From Phenylobacterium aquaticum (GTDB lineage Bacteria; Pseudomonadota; Alphaproteobacteria; Caulobacterales; Caulobacteraceae), in NCBI RefSeq assembly GCF_947378715.1, contig NZ_CANCLE010000001.1:19365-83364 (forward strand): a stretch of 64,000 bases of DNA, in the 5' to 3' direction. Made by a program: the position numbers and the translations under genes. This document shows, one piece after another, positions 43,431 to 50,288 of the stretch. The notes under the pieces are model-generated. The model was not told the DNA's origin. It did not search any database and saw nothing but the letters and a program-made list of their open reading frames with translations. Each line of letters opens with the position of its first letter. The first letter of the stretch is position 1.

Positions 43431-43433
43431 GCG

Positions 43434-45164
43434 ATGGCCGTGATCCATGCGCCCTGGGGTTCGCTCTCCACCATTCGTGTCCGATTGACCGCCGCCTTGG
43501 CGGCGGCGTTGCTGCCCGTGCTGATCCTGGGCGCGATCCAGGCCACCCTGACCTTTCAGCGCGAAGGCGAGATCCGCCGCGCCGGCCTGGCCGCCGCCGC
43601 CGAGCGCAGCGCCGCCACGGCGCGCGCGCGGATGGAAGCCGCCGACATCCTGCTTGAGACCCTGGCCCCCGGATCCGTGGGGTTCCAGTGCGCCCAGCGC
43701 CTGGCCCAGGTGACCCAGCGCATTCCCGGCTACGCCAATCTGATCCGCTTCGACCGCAACGGGCGGGTGGCCTGCGCCGCCGCCGACACTCCCTATGATC
43801 CCCAGCGGGCCCAGCGGCCCTGGTTCCAGCGCATGGCGGCCGGCGAGAACCTGGTCGTGACCCGCGACGCCGGGGCGATCTACGCCCGGCAGCCGGCCCT
43901 GCTGGCGGCGGTCAGGGCCGTCGGGCCTGACCAGCAGTTCGATGGCGGGCTGGTGGCGGTGATCTCCCTGGCCAGCCTGGCGCCCAAGCTTTCGGACGCC
44001 TCCTTGCCGGTGGACGCCGAGGTCGCCCTGGCGGACTCCACCGGCCACTATGTCAACGCCACCGACGCCGAGGCCTTCCCGGCCCTGCCGCGCGACTGGC
44101 GCGCCAGGATCGCCGCCCATGGCTCGGGCGTCTGGACCGGCCGCGACGGCCATGACCGCAGCCGGGTGTTTTCCGCCGCCCCCTTGGTCGGCGACGATCT
44201 CTATGTGATCCTCTCGGCCAGGTCCCAGGACCTGTTCGCCTGGGCCTGGATCAATCCCCTGAGCAGCCTGGCTTTTCCGCTGCTGACCTTCGCCCTGTCC
44301 CTGACCGCCGTGCTGGTGGCCGCCGACCGGGTGGTGATCCGCTGGATCGCCTATCTGCAGCGCATCGCCGCCCTCTATGCGCGCGGCCGATTCAGCGTGC
44401 GCCCGATCCAGGCCGAGCAGGCCCCGCCAGAGATCCGCGACCTGGCCGAGACCCTGGAGGACATGGCCGACGCCATCGTCGCCCGCGACGGCGACCTGCG
44501 GGAGAACCTGGCCCAGAAAGACGCGCTGATGCGCGAGATCCATCACCGGGTGAAGAACAATCTGCAGGTCATCACCAGCCTGTTGAACATGCAACAGCGG
44601 GCCCTGTCCGACCCGGCCGCCCGGGCCGCCATGTCGGACACGCGCCAGCGGATCACCGCCCTGGCCCTGGTCTACCGCGCCCTCTATCAGGGGCCCGACC
44701 TGAAGCAGGTCGACCTGCGACCCTTCCTGGAGGAGTTGACGGCCCAGCTGATCGCCGGCGACTCCCTCAACGGAGCGACGGTCGAGACCGAGATCCTGGT
44801 CGACGCCCTGGTCATTGATCCGGACCGTCTGGCGCCCCTGGCGCTGTTCACGGTGGAGGCGATCACCAACGCCCAGAAGCACGCGTTCACCGGACGGGGC
44901 GGGCGGTTGACCGTGGAGTTCAAGGTCCGTGACGGCCAGGCGGCCCTGACCATCAGCGACGACGGCTCGGCCCCGGATTCGGCCCTGGCCGGCGCCGGCG
45001 TCGGGCGCACCCTGATGAACGCCTTCGCCCGCCAGCTGCGCGGCACGGCCGAGCTGGTGCGCAACGCCGGGGGCGGAATCAGCGCCCGCCTGGAGTTTCC
45101 AACCCCGGCCTACGCCCCGCCAGCGGCATCGGCCGCCGCATCCGGGAACCAGGCCGTGGCTTGA
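43434..45164 (+). CDS. phyK: PhyK-type membrane sensor histidine kinase
   Basis: 576 residues. Two membrane helices (about 18-38 and 276-298) flank a periplasmic sensor of about 235 residues with a single dCache-like arrangement (QRIPGYANLIRFDRNGRVACAAADT, YARQPALLAAVRAVG). HAMP-like helix, then HisKA_2 with IHHRVKNNLQVITSLLNMQQ (His about 379) and a degenerate ATPase (AITNAQKHAFTGRG, DDGSAPDSALAGAGVGR). Position and class match PhyK, which phosphorylates PhyR. It is coupled to ecfG by a 3-base gap. The entericidin promoter lies within its last codons. Confidence 0.93.
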   Translation: MAVIHAPWGSLSTIRVRLTAALAAALLPVLILGAIQATLTFQREGEIRRAGLAAAAERSAATARARMEAADILLETLAPGSVGFQCAQRLAQVTQRIPGYANLIRFDRNGRVACAAADTPYDPQRAQRPWFQRMAAGENLVVTRDAGAIYARQPALLAAVRAVGPDQQFDGGLVAVISLASLAPKLSDASLPVDAEVALADSTGHYVNATDAEAFPALPRDWRARIAAHGSGVWTGRDGHDRSRVFSAAPLVGDDLYVILSARSQDLFAWAWINPLSSLAFPLLTFALSLTAVLVAADRVVIRWIAYLQRIAALYARGRFSVRPIQAEQAPPEIRDLAETLEDMADAIVARDGDLRENLAQKDALMREIHHRVKNNLQVITSLLNMQQRALSDPAARAAMSDTRQRITALALVYRALYQGPDLKQVDLRPFLEELTAQLIAGDSLNGATVETEILVDALVIDPDRLAPLALFTVEAITNAQKHAFTGRGGRLTVEFKVRDGQAALTISDDGSAPDSALAGAGVGRTLMNAFARQLRGTAELVRNAGGGISARLEFPTPAYAPPAASAAASGNQAVA

Positions 45165-45169
45165 CCGTT
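45145..45169 (+). promoter_or_regulatory. EcfG-type promoter inside the 3' end of phyK
   Basis: GGAAC at 45145-45149, 16 bases, CGTT at 45166-45169, spanning the phyK stop codon. It stands 46 bases before the entericidin ATG, and allows that gene to be expressed above the level of the kinase. Confidence 0.8.
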
Positions 45170-45214
45170 GGACAGGGGCGTTCCCATCCACACTCGTCGC
45201 GGAGACCTTAGTCC

Positions 45215-45352
45215 ATGCGCAAAATCATTCTGCTGGCCCTCGTGGCCTCAAGCCTCGCCGTCACGGCCTGCAACACCGTGTCGGGCGCCGGCAAGGACGT
45301 TTCGGCCGCTGGCAGGGCCGTCACCGGCACCGCCGAAGACGCCAAGCACTAA
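45215..45352 (+). CDS. Entericidin-like small lipoprotein
   Basis: 45 residues: a lipoprotein signal (IILLALVASSLAVTAC), then a mature peptide of 27 residues (NTVSGAGKDVSAAGRAVTG). This is the entericidin A/B pattern, an antidote/toxin-like cell-envelope lipoprotein induced in stationary phase and stress. GGAG site 10 bases upstream. Its EcfG promoter and terminator make it a complete single-gene unit right behind phyK. Confidence 0.85.
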   Translation: MRKIILLALVASSLAVTACNTVSGAGKDVSAAGRAVTGTAEDAKH

Positions 45353-45379
45353 AGCTCTCGGAATTTCGAGAGACCCGAA

Positions 45380-45411
45380 GCCCCGCCCTCACCGGCGGGG
45401 TTTCTTCTTTT
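45380..45411 (+). terminator. Rho-independent terminator after the entericidin gene
   Basis: CCCCGCC-CTCACC-GGCGGGG followed by TTTCTTCTTTT, a strong plus-strand terminator between convergent genes. Confidence 0.85.
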
Positions 45412-45415
45412 CGCG

Positions 45416-46024
45416 TCAGTCGCCGCCGAACCAGACGAAGGCCCGGGTCAGCTTCTGGCGCATCACGGTGACCACGCCGCTGAGCACCGGCTCTTCCGGG
45501 CCTCCGGCGCGGACCCGGGCCAGGGCCGCGCCGTCCAGCCGCCCCTCGAACGCCACCTCGCCCAGGACCTCATCATGGCCGTGGAAGCTGATGGCGCCGG
45601 CGGTGATCTGGTAGCTGTCGGGCAACACCCGGCGGCTGGCCTCATGATAGGTCTGGCCGAGCTCGGTTTGCTTCTGGGGGCTGCTGACGTCCTCGAATTC
45701 CAGCATCACCGGAGCGTAGTTGGGCGAGATCCTCTGGCCCTTTTCATAGGCCTCGAACTCCTCGGCGGAGCCCAGATTGATCTGGCGAAGCTTGAAATTG
45801 CCGACCATCAGCTCGGCCTGGGGCGAGTAGTAGCCGAACAGGTCCAGGCCGGCGGCATGGTGAAGCCCCGCCGTGGCGGCCGGCGGCGGAGTCGCGGGCG
45901 GCGCGACAGCTGCGGGCGCGGCGGCGACTGGAGCCGCCGCCTTGTGCTGAACCGCCTGGCGGTTGCAGGCGGCCAGCGACAGAGCCGCCGTGAGGACCAG
46001 GCTGGAAACGAGGATCGCGCGCAT
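45416..46024 (-). CDS. Hypothetical lipoprotein
   Basis: 202 residues. A lipoprotein signal (LVLTAALSLAAC) and a Pro/Ala linker of 35 residues precede a soluble domain (from about 55) with beta-rich character: YYSPQAELMVGNFKLRQINLGS, YAPVMLEFEDVSS and SFHGHDEVLGEVAFEGRLDGAALA. No family recognised. Its strand and place between the stress locus and cheR suggest a separate unit; no EcfG site was found before it. Confidence 0.75.
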   Translation of the reverse strand: MRAILVSSLVLTAALSLAACNRQAVQHKAAAPVAAAPAAVAPPATPPPAATAGLHHAAGLDLFGYYSPQAELMVGNFKLRQINLGSAEEFEAYEKGQRISPNYAPVMLEFEDVSSPQKQTELGQTYHEASRRVLPDSYQITAGAISFHGHDEVLGEVAFEGRLDGAALARVRAGGPEEPVLSGVVTVMRQKLTRAFVWFGGD

Positions 46025-46096
46025 CTGTCTCTCCTGAACAGCTTGGTGAGCTTAGCCCAGGGCGCGGGGCCCTGTCAGGCGCGCGGGGCGGGGGGA

Positions 46097-46924
46097 TCAG
46101 GCGGCGGCGCGAAAGGCGGGATTGCGGGCGTAGAGGCCGGGGCGTCCGGTCACGGCCTGGAAGGCGTCGGAGACACCGGCGACCGATTCACCCTCGCCCA
46201 GCACCAGGAAGCCGTCAGGGCTGAGGGCCCTGGCGAGGTTCTCGATCAGGCGGGGCTTCATCTGCGGGGTCAGGCCGGCGAGCACGTATCGGCAGAAGAT
46301 CACGTCGAAGCGGCCGGCGGTGGACAGGTCGGCGATCAGGTTGATCCGCCGCCAGCGGACCATCTGTCGGATGCGCGGCGACAGCACCCACATTTCCTCG
46401 GCCTTCTCGAAGTGCCGGACCAGATGGCCGATCGGCAGACCACGCTGGACCTCGAACTGGGTGTAGAGGCCGCTCTGGGCCTTCTCAAGCGCACGCTCGG
46501 AGAGATCGGAGGCGAACAATTCGATCTTCGCGCCCGGAATCTGGCCGCGCATGTCCTCGACCGTCATGGCCAGGGAGTAGATTTCCTGGCCAGAGCCGCA
46601 GGCCGCGCTCCAGATGCGGATCGGCTCGCCGCCCCGCATGCGCGCCAGAGTCGGCAGGATTTCCGTCTCGAACAGGGCGAAGGGCCGGCGGTCGCGATAG
46701 AAGGCGGTCTCGCCGGCGGCCAGGGCCTCGACGATCGACCAGGCCAGGCGGTCGTCGCGCTTCAGGCGCAGATCGCCCAGCATGTCGTCCACCGAGCCGA
46801 AGCCCTCGCGCCGCGCCACGGGGGCCAGGCGGCTCTCGATGAAATAGGCCTTCTCCGGGTCCACCAGCAGCCCGGCGCGCGACGCGCAGATCTGCGCCGC
46901 CAGCTCGCGATCCTCAGGCGTCAT
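46097..46924 (-). CDS. cheR: CheR-type protein-glutamate methyltransferase
   Basis: 275 residues. N-terminal CheR domain and the SAM-binding domain with IRIWSAACGSGQEIYSLAM (GCSTGEE-like motif here AACGSGQE), ELFASDLSERALEKA and DVIFCRYVLAGL. It methylates receptor glutamates or, when next to a phosphorelay, other targets. The start overlaps the CheY stop by 4 bases, so these two are a coupled pair. No chemoreceptor or CheA/CheB/CheW gene is close, so it may act outside classical chemotaxis. Confidence 0.9.
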   Translation of the reverse strand: MTPEDRELAAQICASRAGLLVDPEKAYFIESRLAPVARREGFGSVDDMLGDLRLKRDDRLAWSIVEALAAGETAFYRDRRPFALFETEILPTLARMRGGEPIRIWSAACGSGQEIYSLAMTVEDMRGQIPGAKIELFASDLSERALEKAQSGLYTQFEVQRGLPIGHLVRHFEKAEEMWVLSPRIRQMVRWRRINLIADLSTAGRFDVIFCRYVLAGLTPQMKPRLIENLARALSPDGFLVLGEGESVAGVSDAFQAVTGRPGLYARNPAFRAAA

Positions 46925-47286
46925 ACCAGCCCGACCTCGACCAGCTTGGAGGCGATGATGTCGCCGTCGAAGGGCTTCATGATGTACTCGTTGGCGCCGG
47001 CCGCCAGGGCCTCGCGGATATGTTCCAGGTCGTTCTCGACGGTGCAGAACACCACCGTCGGCTTGTCGCCGCCCGGCTCGCGGCGCAGATGGCGCAGGAA
47101 CTCGATCCCGTTCATCACCGGCATGTTCCAGTCCAGCAGCACGGCGTCAGGCATGGCGGCGCGACACCAGGCGAGCGCCTCCATCCCGTCGGACGCCTCG
47201 GCGATTTCAAGGCCGAGATCCTCCAGGATGCGGCGAGCCACCTTGCGGATCACCTTGCTGTCGTCGACCACGAGACAGGTCTTCAA
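46921..47286 (-). CDS. CheY-like single-domain response regulator
   Basis: 121 residues from the TTG at 47286 (LKTCLVVDDSKVIRKVAR), which lies at a good distance from GGAAGAGG; an earlier TTG at 47304 is possible. A full receiver: DD at VVDDSK, acceptor Asp in AVLLDWNMPVMNG, Thr in VFCTVEND, Lys in IMKPFDG. There is no output domain. In Caulobacter an equivalent gene pair lies next to chpT (from memory). It overlaps cheR and follows chpT at 192 bases. Confidence 0.88.
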   Translation of the reverse strand: MKTCLVVDDSKVIRKVARRILEDLGLEIAEASDGMEALAWCRAAMPDAVLLDWNMPVMNGIEFLRHLRREPGGDKPTVVFCTVENDLEHIREALAAGANEYIMKPFDGDIIASKLVEVGLV

Positions 47287-47478
47287 AAGCCACACCTCTT
47301 CCAATCGCCCTCATTTCGCGCGGCTTTGGTTAAGGAGGCGTGTGGGCGGGACAAATCTTAACGCCGCACGACCCGATTTGGGCGGACCGCTCAGACGCCG
47401 CCGCAGATTGAGGCGTCGACGCCCCCGCGCGACAAGCTAGGCCATTGATTCCAAATGCTTCGGGGACCCCAGAGCCGA

Positions 47479-48144
47479 TCAGGCCGGCAGGGTGGCGGCG
47501 AAGACCACCTTTTCCTCGGAGGCCTCGGCGAACACCCGTCCACCCGCGTCATTTATGAACAGGTTCACGTAATAGGCCTGGACCCAGTGACCGTGCAGCC
47601 CTTCGCCCATCGCCTCGCCGCGCAGGCCGGCGGCGACCTCCGAGCGCAGGCGGGCTCGCGGGCCCGTGGCCTCGACGGCGATGACGATATTGCCGTCCTC
47701 CTCGACCGCCTGGATTTTGGCCGTCCCGCCGGTGGGCAGGGCCGCGCCGGCCAGTTGGGCCAGGTTCAGCAGGGTGCGGGCCGTGGGCTTGTTCACGCCC
47801 AAGGGCGTCACCTGCCAGTCGAGCTGGGCGCGCATGTGCTGGAAGATCGCCGTGGTCAGCTTGGCCAGCTCGCGGCAGTCGAAGGTCTCGGCCATGGCCG
47901 AGGCGCCGAAGGCCACCCGGGTGAAGGAGAGCGCATCGGCCAGCTTGCGGGCGCTGGAGGCGATCAGGCCCATGGCCTCCTCGCGCATGTCCTGGGCGCT
48001 GGGGTCCTCCAGGAGGTCCAGCCCCGAGACGATGGCGCTCGCCGGGCTGATGAAGTCGTGACACATGCGCGCGGCCAGATAGGCCGCCACCTCGGCGGTC
48101 CGGGGCAGGGCAAGGGGTTCGGCGATCGTGGCGGCGTCGGTCAT
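47479..48144 (-). CDS. chpT: ChpT-like histidine phosphotransferase
   Basis: 221 residues. The N-terminal dimerisation helix carries the phosphorylated His in AARMCHDFISPASAIVSGLDLL near 29, followed by a degenerate ATPase-like domain (ARTLLNLAQLAGAALPTGGTAKI to the end) without ATP boxes, as in ChpT. ChpT passes phosphate from CckA to CtrA and CpdR, the master switch of the Caulobacter cell cycle. Only this gene of the pathway is here. Its nearness to phyR-ecfG and the CheY/CheR pair follows the gene order known in Caulobacter (CC_3470 region, from memory). Confidence 0.9.
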   Translation of the reverse strand: MTDAATIAEPLALPRTAEVAAYLAARMCHDFISPASAIVSGLDLLEDPSAQDMREEAMGLIASSARKLADALSFTRVAFGASAMAETFDCRELAKLTTAIFQHMRAQLDWQVTPLGVNKPTARTLLNLAQLAGAALPTGGTAKIQAVEEDGNIVIAVEATGPRARLRSEVAAGLRGEAMGEGLHGHWVQAYYVNLFINDAGGRVFAEASEEKVVFAATLPA

Positions 48145-48210
48145 GGGCCTGAGACCTTGGCCTGATTTGGCGCTTTGGCAAACGGGGCGCGGCGGCTAGA
48201 CCCTGGCCCG

Positions 48211-48417
48211 ATGAGCGCTCCCGATCCCTTCCTCGAACCCGGCGTCCTGGTGCGCCATCCCGCCCAGCCCGACTGGGGCCTGGGCCAGGTGCAGTCGGTG
48301 GCGGCCGGCAAGGTCACGGTCAATTTCGAAGAGGCCGGCAAGCAGGTGATCGACGCCGCCGTGGTGCGGCTGGACTTCATCGGCGACGACCCGCGCGCGC
48401 CGGGCGCCCGCCGATGA
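48211..48417 (+). CDS. DUF3553 small protein
   Basis: 68 residues from the ATG at 48211. FLEPGVLVRHPAQPDWGLGQVQSVAAGKVTVNFEEAGKQ is the DUF3553 SH3-like fold found alone or fused to UvrD-like helicases; a nucleic-acid role is suspected. Its TGA overlaps the following ATG (ATGA), coupling it to the phosphatase gene. The earlier in-frame TTG start at 48175 was rejected. Confidence 0.8.
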   Translation: MSAPDPFLEPGVLVRHPAQPDWGLGQVQSVAAGKVTVNFEEAGKQVIDAAVVRLDFIGDDPRAPGARR

Positions 48418-49196
48418 TGTCGCAGATCGTTCCCGACGACGCCGGCGCCCGACTGGCCGACATCTGCGAGGAGGCAGGGCGCCTGATCCTGCCCCTGTGG
48501 AAGTCCGGGCTGAAGGTCCACACCAAGTCCGACGAGAGCCCGGTGACCGAGGCCGACCGCCAGGCCGAGCTCTTGATTCTGCGCCGTCTGGCCGAGGCCT
48601 TTCCGGACGTCCACGTGGTCTCGGAGGAACACGCCAGCGAATATGGCGCGCCGGAAGCCGTGGGCGACCCCTTCTTTCTGGTCGACCCGATCGACGGCAC
48701 CAAGGCCTTCGTGCGCGGCGATCCCAATTTCACCGTCAATATCGGCCTGGTCTCGGGCAAGCGCCCGATCGCCGGCGCAGTGATGGCGCCGGTGACCGGC
48801 GAGACCTGGTTCACCCGCGGCGGACGGGCCTTCAAGCGGATCTGGGGCGGGCCGGAGAGCGAGGTGCGCGCCCGGACCTGGCCCCAGGGCCAGGCCGTGG
48901 CCCTGGTCAGCCACACCATGAAGCCGGAGACGGTCGAGAAGTACGCGGCCGAATACGGCTTCGACCACCCCCAGGCGATGGATTCCTCGATCAAGTTCTG
49001 CCGCCTGGCCGAGGGGGCGGCGGACATCTATCCGCGTCATGGACCGACCATGGAATGGGACATCGCCGCAGGACAGGCGGTGCTGGAGGCGGCGGGCGGG
49101 CGGATGGAGACCCACGGCGGCGGGCCCTTCGTCTATGGCAAGGTCGCCGACGGCTTCCGCAATGGCTGGTTCATCGCCCGCGGCGCGGCGGACTAG
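48414..49196 (+). CDS. cysQ: 3'(2'),5'-bisphosphate nucleotidase CysQ-like inositol monophosphatase
   Basis: 260 residues of the inositol monophosphatase superfamily. Metal-binding motifs: VSEEHAS near 65, DPIDGTKAFVRG near 92-103 and EWDIAAGQAVLEAAGG near 212-227. The GTKAFVRG stretch resembles CysQ, which breaks down 3'-phosphoadenosine 5'-phosphate in sulfate assimilation; histidinol-phosphatase of the same fold is an alternative. The stop shares CTAG with the convergent small gene. The start overlaps the DUF3553 stop by 4 bases. Confidence 0.87.
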   Translation: MMSQIVPDDAGARLADICEEAGRLILPLWKSGLKVHTKSDESPVTEADRQAELLILRRLAEAFPDVHVVSEEHASEYGAPEAVGDPFFLVDPIDGTKAFVRGDPNFTVNIGLVSGKRPIAGAVMAPVTGETWFTRGGRAFKRIWGGPESEVRARTWPQGQAVALVSHTMKPETVEKYAAEYGFDHPQAMDSSIKFCRLAEGAADIYPRHGPTMEWDIAAGQAVLEAAGGRMETHGGGPFVYGKVADGFRNGWFIARGAAD

Positions 49197-49396
49197 ATCG
49201 GGCGCACGGCGCCCCAATGACCCGGCGCGGAATCCGCCGCCGGCAGGATCGCCTGGGCTCGGTCATGCGCCTGGGCCACGTTGCTGGCGCCGGCCAGAAG
49301 GAAGCTGGAAAAGCCCAGCAGGAACGCCAGGAGCGCCAGCCAGACAAAGGGCTTGAACAGGTCGTAGGGGCTGTGGGGCGGCGCCTGGATCGACAT
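49193..49396 (-). CDS. Hypothetical small membrane protein
   Basis: 67 residues from the ATG at 49396 (AGGGA 7 bases upstream), beginning MSIQAPPHSPYDLFKPF. One hydrophobic helix (VWLALLAFLLGFSSFLLAG, about 18-36) with a polar tail. A longer frame from 49486 would include the palindromic region and is not favoured. Not recognised as a family. It sits between CysQ and the PiuC-TonB unit. Confidence 0.6.
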   Translation of the reverse strand: MSIQAPPHSPYDLFKPFVWLALLAFLLGFSSFLLAGASNVAQAHDRAQAILPAADSAPGHWGAVRPI

Positions 49397-49433
49397 CGGG
49401 GTGTCCCTGAAGCTCATTGACAGGGGAACGGGC

Positions 49434-49463
49434 GGACCACGGCTTGGTTGCGATCCGTGGTCC
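49434..49463 (-). terminator. Palindrome after the piuC unit, possible terminator
   Basis: GGACCACGG pairs with CCGTGGTCC across a 12-base loop. It follows the stop of the PiuC gene by about 70 bases on the minus strand. No T-run, so it may be a factor-dependent terminator or an operator. Confidence 0.35.
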
Positions 49464-49531
49464 ATCGAATCACACGAATCGCCCATCGGGCGAGTGGCCG
49501 GATCGTCGCAGGCTTGACCTTGGCGCGCGCC

Positions 49532-50209
49532 TCAGACCTCGGCCCACATGCGGATCAGGTTGTGATAGGCGCCGGCCAGCGCCACCACCGAGGGATCGGC
49601 CTGGCCCACCTGCGTCGAGAGCGCGCGGATGGCGTTGTCCATGTCGAACAGCAGGGCGCGTCGCGCGTCCTCGCGGACCATCGACTGCATCCAGAAGAAC
49701 GAGGCCCAGCGGGAGCCTGAGGTGATCGGCGCCACCCTGTGCAGGCTGGAGGCAGGATAGAGCACCAGGTCGCCGGCCGGCAGCTTCACCGCATGCTCGC
49801 CATAGCTGTCCTCGACGATCAGTTCGCCGCCCTCGTAGTCGTCCGGGTCGGACAGGAACAGGGTCGCGGACACATCGGTGCGATAGCGGACCGGCCCGGC
49901 GAAGCGGATCGAATTGTCCACATGGGTGTCGAAGCCCATGCCCACGTCATAGCGATTGAACAGCGGCGGAAAGACCCGGAGCGGCAGGGCGGCGGAGACG
50001 AAGGTCTCATGCCGGCCCAGCGCGCCCAGGATGATCTCGCCCAGCTCGCGGGCGACGGGCGCATCCTCGGGGATCTGCAGGTTATGCTTGGCCTGGGCCG
50101 ACTGTGCGCCGGCCGTGACCTTGCCATCGACCCAGGCGGCTTCCGAAAGCCGGCGGCGGAAATCGATCACCTGGTCGGCGGTCAGCACGCCTTCGATCTG
50201 GATCAGCAT
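49532..50209 (-). CDS. piuC: PKHD-type 2OG-Fe(II) hydroxylase, PiuC-like
   Basis: 225 residues with the Fe(II) motif HxD in MGFDTHVDNSIRF (near 94-99), the distal His in PASSLHRVAPI (near 158) and the 2-oxoglutarate Arg in TSGSRWASFFW (near 168). PiuC-type hydroxylases accompany catecholate siderophore receptors and are induced by low iron. Its 5' neighbour on the same strand is a siderophore receptor gene (79 bases away), the standard pairing. Confidence 0.92.
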   Translation of the reverse strand: MLIQIEGVLTADQVIDFRRRLSEAAWVDGKVTAGAQSAQAKHNLQIPEDAPVARELGEIILGALGRHETFVSAALPLRVFPPLFNRYDVGMGFDTHVDNSIRFAGPVRYRTDVSATLFLSDPDDYEGGELIVEDSYGEHAVKLPAGDLVLYPASSLHRVAPITSGSRWASFFWMQSMVREDARRALLFDMDNAIRALSTQVGQADPSVVALAGAYHNLIRMWAEV

Positions 50210-50288
50210 GGTGGGATCCTAAAATGGAATGACGCGGGCCACGCATGACCCGCGTCAAGACCCAAGCCGCTGGAGGGGAGGACGCGGC

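Noticed and set aside
47412..47423. Perfect 12-base palindrome GGCGTCGACGCC upstream of the CheY gene.
   Set aside because: It could be an operator, but single short GC palindromes are frequent at this GC content and no second copy or promoter supports it.
34175..48144. Genomic island acquired by transfer.
   Set aside because: The cluster of stress genes looked island-like, but GC content and codon use match the rest of the window, there are no integrase, tRNA or repeat borders, and the chpT-phyR order is that of the core Caulobacter genome.
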